Of a stretch of 18,537 nt of DNA, positions 7,200 through 14,563 are shown piece by piece; positions within the stretch are counted from its first letter, which is position 1, and each line of letters opens with the position of its first letter. The notes below the pieces were generated by a model. The model searched no databases. It had not been told where the DNA came from and saw only the letters and a program-made list of their open reading frames with translations. Source of the stretch: an uncultured Parvibacter sp. (GTDB taxonomy: Bacteria > Actinomycetota > Coriobacteriia > Coriobacteriales > Eggerthellaceae); NCBI GenBank assembly GCA_910587945.1, contig CAJUNI010000045.1, positions 1-18,537 of the forward strand. The letters are read 5' to 3'. The position numbers and the translations under genes were made by a program.

Positions 7200-8729
7200 A
7201 TGAACAATTTGAGAGACGTGAAACTCAACATTAAGCCGATCGTATTTACCTTCTGCCATCAGTACGTCTATGAGGGGCCCTGCCGCTCCGGCGATCCCGA
7301 GATGCTCACCCTTGAGTATGACCTGGCGAAAGCGGAAAAGACCTTCGCCAAGGAGTCGGCAAAAATCACTGCTGAGCTGGGAGATATTGAATGGTTTAAC
7401 CTGCTTGAGCCCATGCATGTGAATACCGATGACAATTTCCTCTCATTGCCAAGTCTCGTTGAGGAAATGGCAGAGGGCTGCGATGCCGTTGATGTCTATC
7501 TGGTTTCTGCGAACTCCCGTAATTGCGAATTGGCGCTCATGTTGGGCCAACGCACACAGAAGCCTATGGTGTTTGTGCCCAGCTTGTTCCCCATGCCAAA
7601 CATTACGACAGCTGCCATGAACGCGCGAGGTTTGGCCGAAAGTTGGGGGCACCTGAGCTGGGATGATGTGCGTAAGCGTCTTGAGGCCCTGCGGGCACGG
7701 AAGGTACTGCGCGCTATGCGCATCTTGGCCGTGGGCCGCTTTGGAAGCGAGCGCAATGGCAGTGCGCTCGATAACTTTGTGGACTACGAAGCCGTGGTTG
7801 ATCGCTTGGGAGTCAATTTCGTGTTCTCGAACATCCATGAGTTCCTCGATCAAACGCATCCCTTGGAGAGCGAGAAAAACTACACGCTCCCGGGCCGTGC
7901 GACGCTTAATCCCACCGCTGAGGAGATGGAGGAGATTGGCCGCATCACCGATGAACTCATCGCTCATGCCGAGCGCTGTGAAATCGAGCGCGACGACCTG
8001 CTTCGCTCGGTTACGGCCTGGTATGTGGCTGACAAAATGCTGGACGCCTACGAGTGCAATGCCTTTATGGGCGTGTGCCCCGATGCCTGCGCCACACGCC
8101 GTCTGAACGAAGAGCGCCTTACGTTCTGCCTGTGCCACTCGCTGCATCACGGCCTGGGCATTCCTTCGGCCTGCGAGTACGACGGGCCGGCAGCCGTATC
8201 CATGGCGCTGTTGGGCGCCTTGGGTCACAAGCCTACCTATATGGGCAATACCACTCACCAGCTGTTCCAGGGGCAAGGGGTCCCGGGTACCCGCTGGCAA
8301 GACGAAGAGGGCAACGAAGTTGAGGAAATGCCGGCCAACACCATTGCCACCTGGCATGCGGTTACCACTCCCTATATGCATGGGTTTGACGAACCGGCCA
8401 CGCCTTATCTCCTGAAGCCCTTCACATGGAGTGGCTTTGGAGCTACCCTGCGTTGCGATTTCCAGCCGGATAAGGGTCAGGAAGTTACGATGTGCCGCAT
8501 CGATCCGTCGTGCACCAAGATTCTTGTGGCCCGGGGCACGGTGGCTGGCGGTGTTGGCTACGACGCTTCAGGCTGCAGTATCGGCGTCTATCTGCACATC
8601 AAGGACGAGCGCGACTTCTTTGAGAAGCAATGCCAGTGCGGAAACCACGTTCCCCTGGTCTATGGCGACTGCTACGACGAAGTCATTATGCTGGCCTCAA
8701 TGTTGGGACTCGAGGTTCTTGAAGCCTAA
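7200..8729 (+). CDS. Cysteine-rich fucose/arabinose isomerase-superfamily protein
   Basis: A 509-residue protein with the overall layout of the L-fucose/L-arabinose isomerase superfamily, whose known members interconvert aldoses and ketoses using a metal. An N-terminal part (CDAVDVYLVSANSRNCELAL, about 94-113) is followed by a C-terminal catalytic-type region: CEYDGPAAVSM (325-335, with E326 at the usual metal-ligand Glu), KPTYMGNTTH (344-353, where N350 appears to stand for the ligand Asp), and NHVPLVYGD (482-490, with H483 at the ligand His). It carries 18 cysteines, including CPDAC, CLC and CQC, far more than sugar isomerases normally have, so iron-sulfur or other metal binding is possible. 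GAGAGGGG lies about 6 bases before the ATG. First gene of a four-gene operon with sufE and sufS; substrate unknown. Superfamily fairly sure, function not. Confidence 0.75.
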   Translation: MNNLRDVKLNIKPIVFTFCHQYVYEGPCRSGDPEMLTLEYDLAKAEKTFAKESAKITAELGDIEWFNLLEPMHVNTDDNFLSLPSLVEEMAEGCDAVDVYLVSANSRNCELALMLGQRTQKPMVFVPSLFPMPNITTAAMNARGLAESWGHLSWDDVRKRLEALRARKVLRAMRILAVGRFGSERNGSALDNFVDYEAVVDRLGVNFVFSNIHEFLDQTHPLESEKNYTLPGRATLNPTAEEMEEIGRITDELIAHAERCEIERDDLLRSVTAWYVADKMLDAYECNAFMGVCPDACATRRLNEERLTFCLCHSLHHGLGIPSACEYDGPAAVSMALLGALGHKPTYMGNTTHQLFQGQGVPGTRWQDEEGNEVEEMPANTIATWHAVTTPYMHGFDEPATPYLLKPFTWSGFGATLRCDFQPDKGQEVTMCRIDPSCTKILVARGTVAGGVGYDASGCSIGVYLHIKDERDFFEKQCQCGNHVPLVYGDCYDEVIMLASMLGLEVLEA

Positions 8730-9142
8730 TGGAAAAGGACGTTTTGGCCTATATCCGAAAGTCCCATGAGCAGGCCGAGATTGATGCTCGCACCATGAAG
8801 GCAGCGTTGATAGCCCATGATCGCGCTGCCTTCGGGTCATGCTTACGGGAATATTTGCTGACCCGCTTTGAGTTGACGGAGGCTCATGCCCAGGGGGAAG
8901 AGCGTATCGAAGAGCTCGCCCGTAAGAGTCTCATTTTGCAAAAAGGAGCGAAGGCGGTGCGTGAAAGCGATCGGGCGATTAACTGCCAAAACAGCAGTAC
9001 TGCTGAAGATAAAACCCTGTTGTTCATTCTGGTCACACAGCGCTGCTTGGGCGTTAAGCTTTCGCCCGCTCAATCGGCATTCATTGAAACCCTTCCTGAA
9101 TTGGAAGAGGCGCTCTGGCAGGCCTATGCGGCCACGGCTTAG
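8729..9142 (+). CDS. Unrecognised helical protein in the isomerase-sufES operon
   Basis: A 137-residue, mostly helical, probably cytoplasmic protein with no signal peptide or membrane span. I do not recognise its family. The start ATG shares its A with the upstream TAA stop (TAATG), so it is coupled to the isomerase-like gene; this decides the start, as no strong ribosome binding site is near. The first 80 residues are charged helices (AEIDARTMKAALIAHDRAAF, HAQGEERIEELARK). The last 40 (LFILVTQRCLGVKLSPAQSAFIETLPELEEAL) loosely resemble the second half of an acyl-carrier protein but without a visible phosphopantetheine Ser motif, so this may be chance. Context suggests an accessory or partner to the isomerase-like protein or the sulfur pair. 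Confidence 0.75.
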   Translation: MEKDVLAYIRKSHEQAEIDARTMKAALIAHDRAAFGSCLREYLLTRFELTEAHAQGEERIEELARKSLILQKGAKAVRESDRAINCQNSSTAEDKTLLFILVTQRCLGVKLSPAQSAFIETLPELEEALWQAYAATA

Positions 9143-9200
9143 GTACCATGCGTGCTCCCGAGCGCGGTCCAAGTTCGTTGCGGAAAGTTGAGGATCGGTG

Positions 9201-9623
9201 ATGTATTCGCAGGCTCAACAAAAGATGCTGGATGATTTCGCCTCATTAGAGGACGAATTCGACAAGTACACCTATCTCACTCACCTGGGAAATCAGCTGG
9301 GATTACCTCCCGAAGGCCTGTGTTGCGAAGACAACCTGGTGACTGGCTGCCAATCGGAAACTTGGGTGCGCCTCGGGCTTGCCCCAGAAGGCTTAAACCT
9401 TGAGGCTTACAGCGACACGCTGATTGTGCGGGGGCTTCTGTATATCTTGCGGGAAGGGGTTAACGGACAAGCGCCGGCAGCGTTTTCGAAGGATGCGCTC
9501 TTGCAGGTCTATGAGCAGGCAGGCTTACTGCCCCTATTAACGGCTTCGCGCAGAAGCGGCCTTTCGAGCATTCTTGATCGGGTGGCGACGTGCGTGGAGG
9601 CCTGCGAACAAGGAGTTCAGTAA
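9201..9623 (+). CDS. sufE: SufE/CsdE-type sulfur acceptor protein
   Basis: Accepts persulfide sulfur from the cysteine desulfurase and passes it on. The 140-residue product has the family length; the catalytic Cys is C50 in NLVTGCQSETWV (family motif GCQS), and the C-terminal LTASRRSGLSSIL matches the conserved SRxxGL segment. A GTG codon sits directly before the ATG at 9201; I prefer ATG because GAGG then lies 7 bases upstream. It is 58 bases after the unknown helical gene, and its TAA stop overlaps the sufS start (TAATG). No sufB, sufC, sufD or sufU is nearby, so it resembles the stand-alone CsdA-CsdE arrangement more than a full iron-sulfur assembly operon. Confidence 0.92.
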   Translation: MYSQAQQKMLDDFASLEDEFDKYTYLTHLGNQLGLPPEGLCCEDNLVTGCQSETWVRLGLAPEGLNLEAYSDTLIVRGLLYILREGVNGQAPAAFSKDALLQVYEQAGLLPLLTASRRSGLSSILDRVATCVEACEQGVQ

Positions 9624-10867
9624 TGGCGAACATCCCGGCTGACCAGGCCAAGGTCTTGGCGTTGCGAGCGGAGTACCCCATTCTTGACCAGCAATGGGGC
9701 AACACGAAGCTCGTTTACTTAGACAATGCGGCTACAACACAAGTGCCCACCTGCGTTCTTAATCGAATAATTACTCACTATCAAACCGATAACGCGAACG
9801 TCCATAGGGGTATTCATCGACTCAGTGAGCGGTCTACGGCGGCGCTGGAAGAGGCCCGTTCGGTGGTGGCTTCATTTATCGGAGCTTCCGACCCTCGCTC
9901 GATTGTCTTTACCAGTGGGGCTACGAGTGCCATCAATCAGGTGGCGCGGGGTCTTGAATCGCAGCTGGGGCCTGGGCAAGCCGTGGTGGTTACTGCCCTT
10001 GAGCACCATGCGAATTTTGTCCCCTGGCAACAACTTTGCGCGCGAACTGGTGCGTCGTTTATCGTCGCGCCTTTAACGGAGGCGGGGGATATTGATCGCG
10101 AAGCGCTCATCCGCATTTTGGAAGAGAATTCGGTCGCGCTTTGCGCATTCGCACACGTATCCAATGTGCTGGGCACGGTGGTTCCCGTGGCGGAGTTGAC
10201 GGCCCTTGCCCACAGCTACGGCGCTAAAGTTTTGGTGGATGCGGCCCAAAGCATTCGCCATGAACCCGTGGATGTCGCCTCTGTGGATTGCGACTACCTG
10301 GTGTTCTCGGGCCACAAAATGATGGCGCCTACAGGCATTGGAGTGCTCTATGGCAAGCCAGAGGCGCTCGAGTGCATGGAGCCGAGCGTGTTTGGTGGGG
10401 AAATGGTGGCCCAGGTGAGATTTGAAGCTACGAGCTTTGAGTCGCTGCCCTTACGGCTTGAGGCGGGAACGCCAAACTATGTAGGGGCGATTGCTCTTGC
10501 TGAAGCCTGTGCTTATTTGCAGCGGATTGGACGCTCGTGGATAGGGGAGTATGAGCGGGAGCTTCTTTATGCTCTTGAGGAGAAGCTCGGTCGGATGGGT
10601 GCAGTGACGATCCTGGGTGATCCTGAGCAACGAGCTGGCTGTCTTTCGTTTGTAGTGCCCGGGGTACATCCTTTTGATATTGCGCAGTTGCTGGATACGT
10701 TGGGGGTCGCGGTGCGCTCAGGCAACCAATGCGCTCAGCCGCTGCTTCATCAGGTCTATGACGTTCGCCAGGTAGTGCGGGTTTCTCCGGCGTTTTACAA
10801 CACCCAAGAAGAATTAGATCAGTTCGTCGGCGCCCTGGAGAAGACCCTCGCTGTGTTGTCCGCCTAA
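9623..10867 (+). CDS. sufS: SufS/CsdA-type cysteine desulfurase
   Basis: PLP enzyme that converts cysteine to alanine and loads a persulfide onto its active Cys, here presumably for the preceding SufE. The 414 residues fit the SufS group. Visible residues: H129 in EHHANFVPW stacking on PLP, D206 and Q209 (VDAAQS), Schiff-base K232 in SGHKMMAPTGIG, and catalytic C370 in RSGNQCAQPL. The usual motif is RxGHHCAQPL, so the His pair is replaced by Asn-Gln here. The start ATG overlaps the sufE stop (TAATG) with AAGGAG 7 bases upstream; a farther in-frame start inside sufE is unlikely. Last gene of the operon; only a weak hairpin (10896-10928) without a T-run follows. Confidence 0.94.
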   Translation: MANIPADQAKVLALRAEYPILDQQWGNTKLVYLDNAATTQVPTCVLNRIITHYQTDNANVHRGIHRLSERSTAALEEARSVVASFIGASDPRSIVFTSGATSAINQVARGLESQLGPGQAVVVTALEHHANFVPWQQLCARTGASFIVAPLTEAGDIDREALIRILEENSVALCAFAHVSNVLGTVVPVAELTALAHSYGAKVLVDAAQSIRHEPVDVASVDCDYLVFSGHKMMAPTGIGVLYGKPEALECMEPSVFGGEMVAQVRFEATSFESLPLRLEAGTPNYVGAIALAEACAYLQRIGRSWIGEYERELLYALEEKLGRMGAVTILGDPEQRAGCLSFVVPGVHPFDIAQLLDTLGVAVRSGNQCAQPLLHQVYDVRQVVRVSPAFYNTQEELDQFVGALEKTLAVLSA

Positions 10868-10988
10868 GGGTGCGCGCTCCTTTTCCCTTCCTTAACGGGT
10901 TTTGCGCTTCCTCCCTGCGGAAGGCCCGAGCCTCTTGTTAGAATTTTGACTCGAGAGATGAGAGTCGTGGGTGCTTCGGCGGAGTGGT
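10868..10988 (+). other. Intergenic region after sufS
   Basis: First half of the 226-base gap between sufS and the PucR-type gene. A weak hairpin (CTTCC/GGAAG at 10907-10911 and 10919-10923, with outer CGGG/CCCG) may slow polymerase. GACTC/GAGTC arms (10948-10952 and 10962-10966) surround a CTCGAG hexamer that recurs twice downstream. I see no clear promoter hexamers; the regulator may be transcribed from here or by read-through. Confidence 0.35.
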
Positions 10989-11062
10989 GCTTGGGCTGGC
11001 CTTATAGGTGATCGGGGGGATGTCCTCGAGGCTCGAGGGGCTACGGTTGGCCTATCCCAAGC
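10989..11062 (+). promoter_or_regulatory. Structured leader or operator region before the PucR-type gene
   Basis: Outer arms GCTTGGG (10989-10995) and CCCAAGC (11056-11062) are perfect complements. Just inside, GGCC pairs with GGCC, and the centre holds the 15-base perfect palindrome CCTCGAGGCTCGAGG (11024-11038), itself two tandem CTCGAGG words. The element ends 31 bases before the start codon. It could be a folded RNA leader or a regulator binding site with CTCGAG as core; a third CTCGAG lies at 10950. It does not match any riboswitch I can recognise. Confidence 0.45.
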
Positions 11063-11093
11063 AGGCCGCGTGTTTTAGGGGGAGTGCGAAACT

Positions 11094-12680
11094 ATGGGAG
11101 CGTTGCCATTTCGCTTGATTGAATCGCTTTGCGCGCCCTGCGCGATGATGACGAGCGATCGTGTTCACGCGCAATCATTCAGCTCACTAGCGCTTCCTGA
11201 ACTCCACGACGAGTTGCAACAGGAGTGTCTCTATGTGGCAGAGGCGTCCCAGCTCGATGATCTGTGCCAAAAGCACCCGACCTGCTTCTTTATTGCGGCG
11301 GACTCTACCCTTGAGCCGGCCCATGAGAATGGTGTGGTGGCGCGTCTGGGAGAAGATCGACTGAAGCTGCTCTACCGGCTGAATAGGGCTTGCGATCCTT
11401 ACTTCTCCTGGATCAAACGCTTGGACCAGGCCATTCTTGAGGGACGGTCACTTCAATGCCTCTTTGATCTTTCGGAGCCATATCTGACCTTTTGGACTGC
11501 GTTGGTTGACGACAGTTGTCGACTGGTGGCCGCAACTAACTCAATTCCTAATGATGACCCGTTTTGTTGCACCCTCAAAGCGCAAGGCCGCATTTCTTCT
11601 GAGCAGGCCAATCAGTGGAAGCAGTTGTGCGAAAAAGAGTCCACTGAGGATTTTGTGCTAGCGGCTCATCCTCTGCGCTATGAAGCTTTGGTGCGGCCCC
11701 TTGAGGTGCACGGAGCTGTCTATGGGCGACTGATGCTGGTGGATAGCACACACAAAAATGACTCGGTCAGTCGAGAATGTGCCGCGCTCTTTGCCGAAAC
11801 TATCCAACGCTGTTGCAGGCTTCGGGCAGATTTTGCGTCCCAGGCGCTGCAAAAAGGTCCGGCTGATGTGTTGCTCGAGATGCTTTCGCACCGCGAAACC
11901 GCCAATGAAAACATGCCCTACTGCATTCATTTCGCCCATGAGCTAGGCTTCGCCAAAGAGATGGGCTACCTGTTTGGGTTCATTCGCCTGAAGAATCCGT
12001 CCATGGAAGCGCTGCTGAATGTTTATCAGTTCGCATCCGAAGAAGACCAGTGCTGCTTGGCTTCAATCAAAAGTGATCAGGTTTTGCTGCTGATTTCGGT
12101 ACGGGATCTCAGCGACCGAAGCTTCTTGGACCGGCTGGAGTGTTATCTGAAGGATTGCGAAGGGCGGGCCTATTTATCGGGGCTATGTAATACGTTCACT
12201 CTGCTTCCCTTGGCCTACCAACAAGCCCTCGTCGTCCGGGAACTTAGTTCAGAGCTTTCGCTGGTTAAACAGCGGCAGGTGCAAGGGGAGGGTACCAAGG
12301 ATGATGGCACCCATATCATTTCCTTCGACGAGTTGTTCCTTCCCTGGTTTTTGCGGGCGGACAAAGGCGACTATGCCTTCGTGAAGTTTTGCTTGGAATC
12401 GCGGTTTGCTATTCGCCTTGCCACAACGAGTAGCTTCGACTGCACCCTTGTGGATGTCTACCTGGCCCATGAGCGTGCGGCCACCGCAGCTGCCGAGGCG
12501 TTGGGAATGAATCGCAGCACCCTGGTTTACAACATCCGGCGTATCGAGAAGGAATACGGAGTGTGCTTTGATGACTACACGGTACGCCTTGAATTCCAAA
12601 TGATCTTGAGTTACTGTCGCGCCTTTTCGCCGAACCTAATCAACGAGCAGCCGCCTGCTCCCTATGAATCCCAGGGGTAG
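11094..12680 (+). CDS. PucR/CdaR-type transcriptional regulator
   Basis: A 528-residue cytoplasmic DNA-binding regulator. The C-terminal helix-turn-helix (about 452-505: LVDVYLAHERAATAAAEALG, then MNRSTLVYNIRRIEKEYGV and DYTVRLEFQMILSY) is the PucR C-terminal type. The long N-terminal region (about 30-300) looks like a sensory domain of PAS/GAF kind around YLTFWTALVDDSCRLVAATN and AHPLRYEALVRPLEVHGAVYGRLML, with many cysteines; the ligand is unknown. The ATG at 11094 has GGGGGAG 9 bases upstream. It lies downstream of and co-oriented with the isomerase-sufES operon and convergent with the dms operon, so it could control either. The assignment rests on the C-terminal domain. Confidence 0.8.
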   Translation: MGALPFRLIESLCAPCAMMTSDRVHAQSFSSLALPELHDELQQECLYVAEASQLDDLCQKHPTCFFIAADSTLEPAHENGVVARLGEDRLKLLYRLNRACDPYFSWIKRLDQAILEGRSLQCLFDLSEPYLTFWTALVDDSCRLVAATNSIPNDDPFCCTLKAQGRISSEQANQWKQLCEKESTEDFVLAAHPLRYEALVRPLEVHGAVYGRLMLVDSTHKNDSVSRECAALFAETIQRCCRLRADFASQALQKGPADVLLEMLSHRETANENMPYCIHFAHELGFAKEMGYLFGFIRLKNPSMEALLNVYQFASEEDQCCLASIKSDQVLLLISVRDLSDRSFLDRLECYLKDCEGRAYLSGLCNTFTLLPLAYQQALVVRELSSELSLVKQRQVQGEGTKDDGTHIISFDELFLPWFLRADKGDYAFVKFCLESRFAIRLATTSSFDCTLVDVYLAHERAATAAAEALGMNRSTLVYNIRRIEKEYGVCFDDYTVRLEFQMILSYCRAFSPNLINEQPPAPYESQG

Positions 12681-12696
12681 GCCTTGGGCAGCCAGT

Positions 12697-12726
12697 CGTG
12701 CGCGGCGCCCACCGCGCACGCATTCT
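12697..12726 (+). terminator. Hairpin between the convergent PucR-type gene and dms operon
   Basis: A perfect 9-base GC-rich stem CGTGCGCGG / CCGCGCACG (12697-12705 and 12712-12720) with a 6-base loop fills the 49-base gap. On the plus strand it is followed by a pyrimidine-rich CATTCTCTCTT, a weak U-tract 17 bases after the regulator stop. On the minus strand no T-run follows, but the hairpin may still protect the end of the dms mRNA. Confidence 0.65.
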
Positions 12727-12729
12727 CTC

Positions 12730-13590
12730 TTACAGACCGGCCGTCATGTACATGGCGTAGAAGCAGAAGCGGACGGCGAAGCAACCGGCAAGCATAAGGA
12801 GAAGGGCGGCGCTGGCCACTGCCAGCCACCAGCCATGAGAAAGCGAAAGCTTCCCGGCGGATAAACTTGCAAGAATTACGAGTCCAGCGGCCGACAGGAC
12901 GGCGAAGCCACCCATAACCGCGGGCATAAACGGCACAAGATCCGCCGCCACAGAAACGGTGGTAGCAATGGAACCCAGAAGCCCCCATTCCATCCCAAGA
13001 ACCACCAGGTCGGCCACCATGGCAGCAAAGCCCAACGCCAGCACCAGGTAGGCAAACCGCTTTGAGGGCGCAAGGTGGGCTGCATGGAGGGTCAGAAGTC
13101 CGAGGACCACGCCGGGCGCTAAGCATCCGAGCCAGAGTGTGATGGGGGCCGTGGGCAAGTTCCACGTGGGTACCCATTCCACCGAATAGGCCACCGCCAT
13201 AGCTTGTAAGGCCACAGCACCCAGGACCATAGAAATCCCCAGGGCAATGCGGCGTCCGAGTGGCTTCCAATCGTCCCGGAATGAGGCGATCCAATAGGTG
13301 CCCGCAATGGCCAGAAAGGCTACTACCGCAACCACTTCGTTAGAAAGGGGAGAGCGTCCGACGCCGGTTAGTACGTAGAGGGCGTTGGCGGGCGTGCCCA
13401 AATGAGTGGCTGAAGCAATGAGTCCCGAAATCACAAAGGCCAGAGGGATTACCAGATAGCGGCTCGCTTTTGTGGCGTCGGCGGCGTTGGCAATGCAGGC
13501 GTAGAGGGCAACCAGGCAAAAGCCCACAATACCCACCGGTGCAATGGTGGTAAAGAGTACCAGCGTTATTTCGCTTAAAGCCATCTCCAT
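12730..13590 (-). CDS. DmsC-family membrane anchor, second copy
   Basis: Integral membrane anchor of a DMSO-reductase-type complex that oxidises membrane quinol and passes electrons to the iron-sulfur subunit. The 286 residues form about eight hydrophobic spans. The DmsC signature is present as THLGTPANALYVLTGVGRSPLSNEV (62-86, here written in two parts: THLGTPANALYVLTG and VGRSPLSNEV), and the end has RFCFYAMYM (274-282). ATG 13590 has AAGGAG 7 bases upstream, better than the ATG two codons later. It follows dmsC1 by 88 bases with a hairpin between. It is clearly a paralogue of dmsC1 but diverged, not a recent tandem copy. Two anchors for one catalytic pair is unusual compared with the three-gene E. 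coli dmsABC. Confidence 0.88.
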   Translation of the reverse strand: MEMALSEITLVLFTTIAPVGIVGFCLVALYACIANAADATKASRYLVIPLAFVISGLIASATHLGTPANALYVLTGVGRSPLSNEVVAVVAFLAIAGTYWIASFRDDWKPLGRRIALGISMVLGAVALQAMAVAYSVEWVPTWNLPTAPITLWLGCLAPGVVLGLLTLHAAHLAPSKRFAYLVLALGFAAMVADLVVLGMEWGLLGSIATTVSVAADLVPFMPAVMGGFAVLSAAGLVILASLSAGKLSLSHGWWLAVASAALLLMLAGCFAVRFCFYAMYMTAGL

Positions 13591-13613
13591 CCTATAGCTC
13601 CTTAAACGGCCGC

Positions 13614-13643
13614 GAGGGCTGCCCGGGAAGGAAGGCAGCCCTC
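13614..13643 (-). promoter_or_regulatory. Strong hairpin between the two dmsC genes
   Basis: A perfect 10-base stem GAGGGCTGCC / GGCAGCCCTC (13614-13623 and 13634-13643) with a 10-base loop lies in the 88-base gap. On the minus strand it is followed by GCGGCCG, not by T residues, so it is more likely an mRNA-stabilising or partially attenuating element than a full terminator. It could lower dmsC2 expression relative to dmsABC1. Confidence 0.6.
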
Positions 13644-13678
13644 AATAGTAATTGCGCAGTTGAATGTCGGGAGGGAGA

Positions 13679-14563
13679 CTAGAGCGCAATTCCCATAAAC
13701 AGACCATAGAACGCAATGCGTGCTACAAAGATTCCTACCGCGGCCAGCACAATGGCTCCGAGGGAAGTCCACGAAGCAGTGGCAGCTACGGCGTTGCCGG
13801 TTGCTTTGGGCGTCCGGCGATAACCCAGGAACAACAGGATGCAGGCCACCACACCACAGACGGCGAAGATACCAATCATGGTGTTGAGGGCGGGAACTAA
13901 CCCAGCGGCGCTGCCCCAAATGTTTGCAATGGCATCCAAACCGGCTGCTTGAGCTACAAGCCCAATGAGGGAAAGAACGACGCCCAGGGCTCCGATGGCG
14001 GCAATGACCAGTGAGGCGTTGGAGGGAAGGGATGCCTTTGCCAATGCGCACACCAGAGCACCGAGGGCCGCGCCCCCGAGCAGGGCATAACCAAGCATTT
14101 GCAGCAACGAATAGGGCGTGTCCCAGGTGGGGATGGTGTTCATCATGTAGGCAGCCCCGCAAGCCAAGGCAAGAATTACCGAGCCACAAGCCAACACAAT
14201 GAGAAAGCCGCTGCGCAACCCACCGTGAGCAGGAAGCTTGCCTGCCAAGCCCAAAATCCAGTAGACCAGGGCCACCAGAGCAAAGGCGACGGTCACCGCA
14301 AGCTCGTTGGAAAGGGGTGACGTGCCCAAGCCGCTAAACACAAACATCGCGTGGGCGGGATTTGCCAAATGGAACATAGCGGCAATCATGCCGGCAGCCA
14401 TAACGACGGCGGGCAAAGCGGTCCAACGATCGAGACGCTTTGCAGTAGCCTCATCGGGCTTTCCCGCGATGAACGCATAGGCCAGCACAATAAAGGAAGC
14501 AGCGGCCATGGGTGTCAGCGTCGTGAAGAGAGCAAGGGGAGCATGCTCGAATCCAGTTCCCAT
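13679..14563 (-). CDS. dmsC: DmsC-family membrane anchor, first copy
   Basis: Quinol-oxidising membrane anchor of the DMSO-reductase-type complex. The 294 residues give about eight spans (roughly 10-33, 47-65, 86-107, 118-140, 151-175, 183-203, 224-247, 264-287). The family signature runs from H65 (HLANPAHAMFVFSG) to SPLSNE (82-87), and the final span ends with ARIAFYGLFM. The ATG directly follows the dmsB TAA (TAAATG) with GGAGG 8 bases upstream, inside dmsB, so the two are coupled. As the anchor adjacent to dmsB it is the likelier partner of the DmsAB pair here. Family sure; electron acceptor of the whole complex unknown. Confidence 0.9.
   Translation of the reverse strand: MGTGFEHAPLALFTTLTPMAAASFIVLAYAFIAGKPDEATAKRLDRWTALPAVVMAAGMIAAMFHLANPAHAMFVFSGLGTSPLSNELAVTVAFALVALVYWILGLAGKLPAHGGLRSGFLIVLACGSVILALACGAAYMMNTIPTWDTPYSLLQMLGYALLGGAALGALVCALAKASLPSNASLVIAAIGALGVVLSLIGLVAQAAGLDAIANIWGSAAGLVPALNTMIGIFAVCGVVACILLFLGYRRTPKATGNAVAATASWTSLGAIVLAAVGIFVARIAFYGLFMGIAL

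Noticed and set aside
7443..8381. Minus-strand frame opposite the isomerase-like gene.
   Set aside because: No ribosome binding site or family resemblance; the plus strand has a coupled operon with a superfamily match.
9201..10867. Standard SUF iron-sulfur assembly operon.
   Set aside because: No sufB, sufC, sufD or sufU flanks the pair; the neighbours are an isomerase-like gene and a regulator.
10989..11062. Molybdenum-cofactor riboswitch before the regulator, given the nearby molybdoenzyme.
   Set aside because: The stems do not follow the known multi-helix layout as far as I can see, and the adjacent gene is a regulator rather than a cofactor gene; left as an unassigned structured leader.
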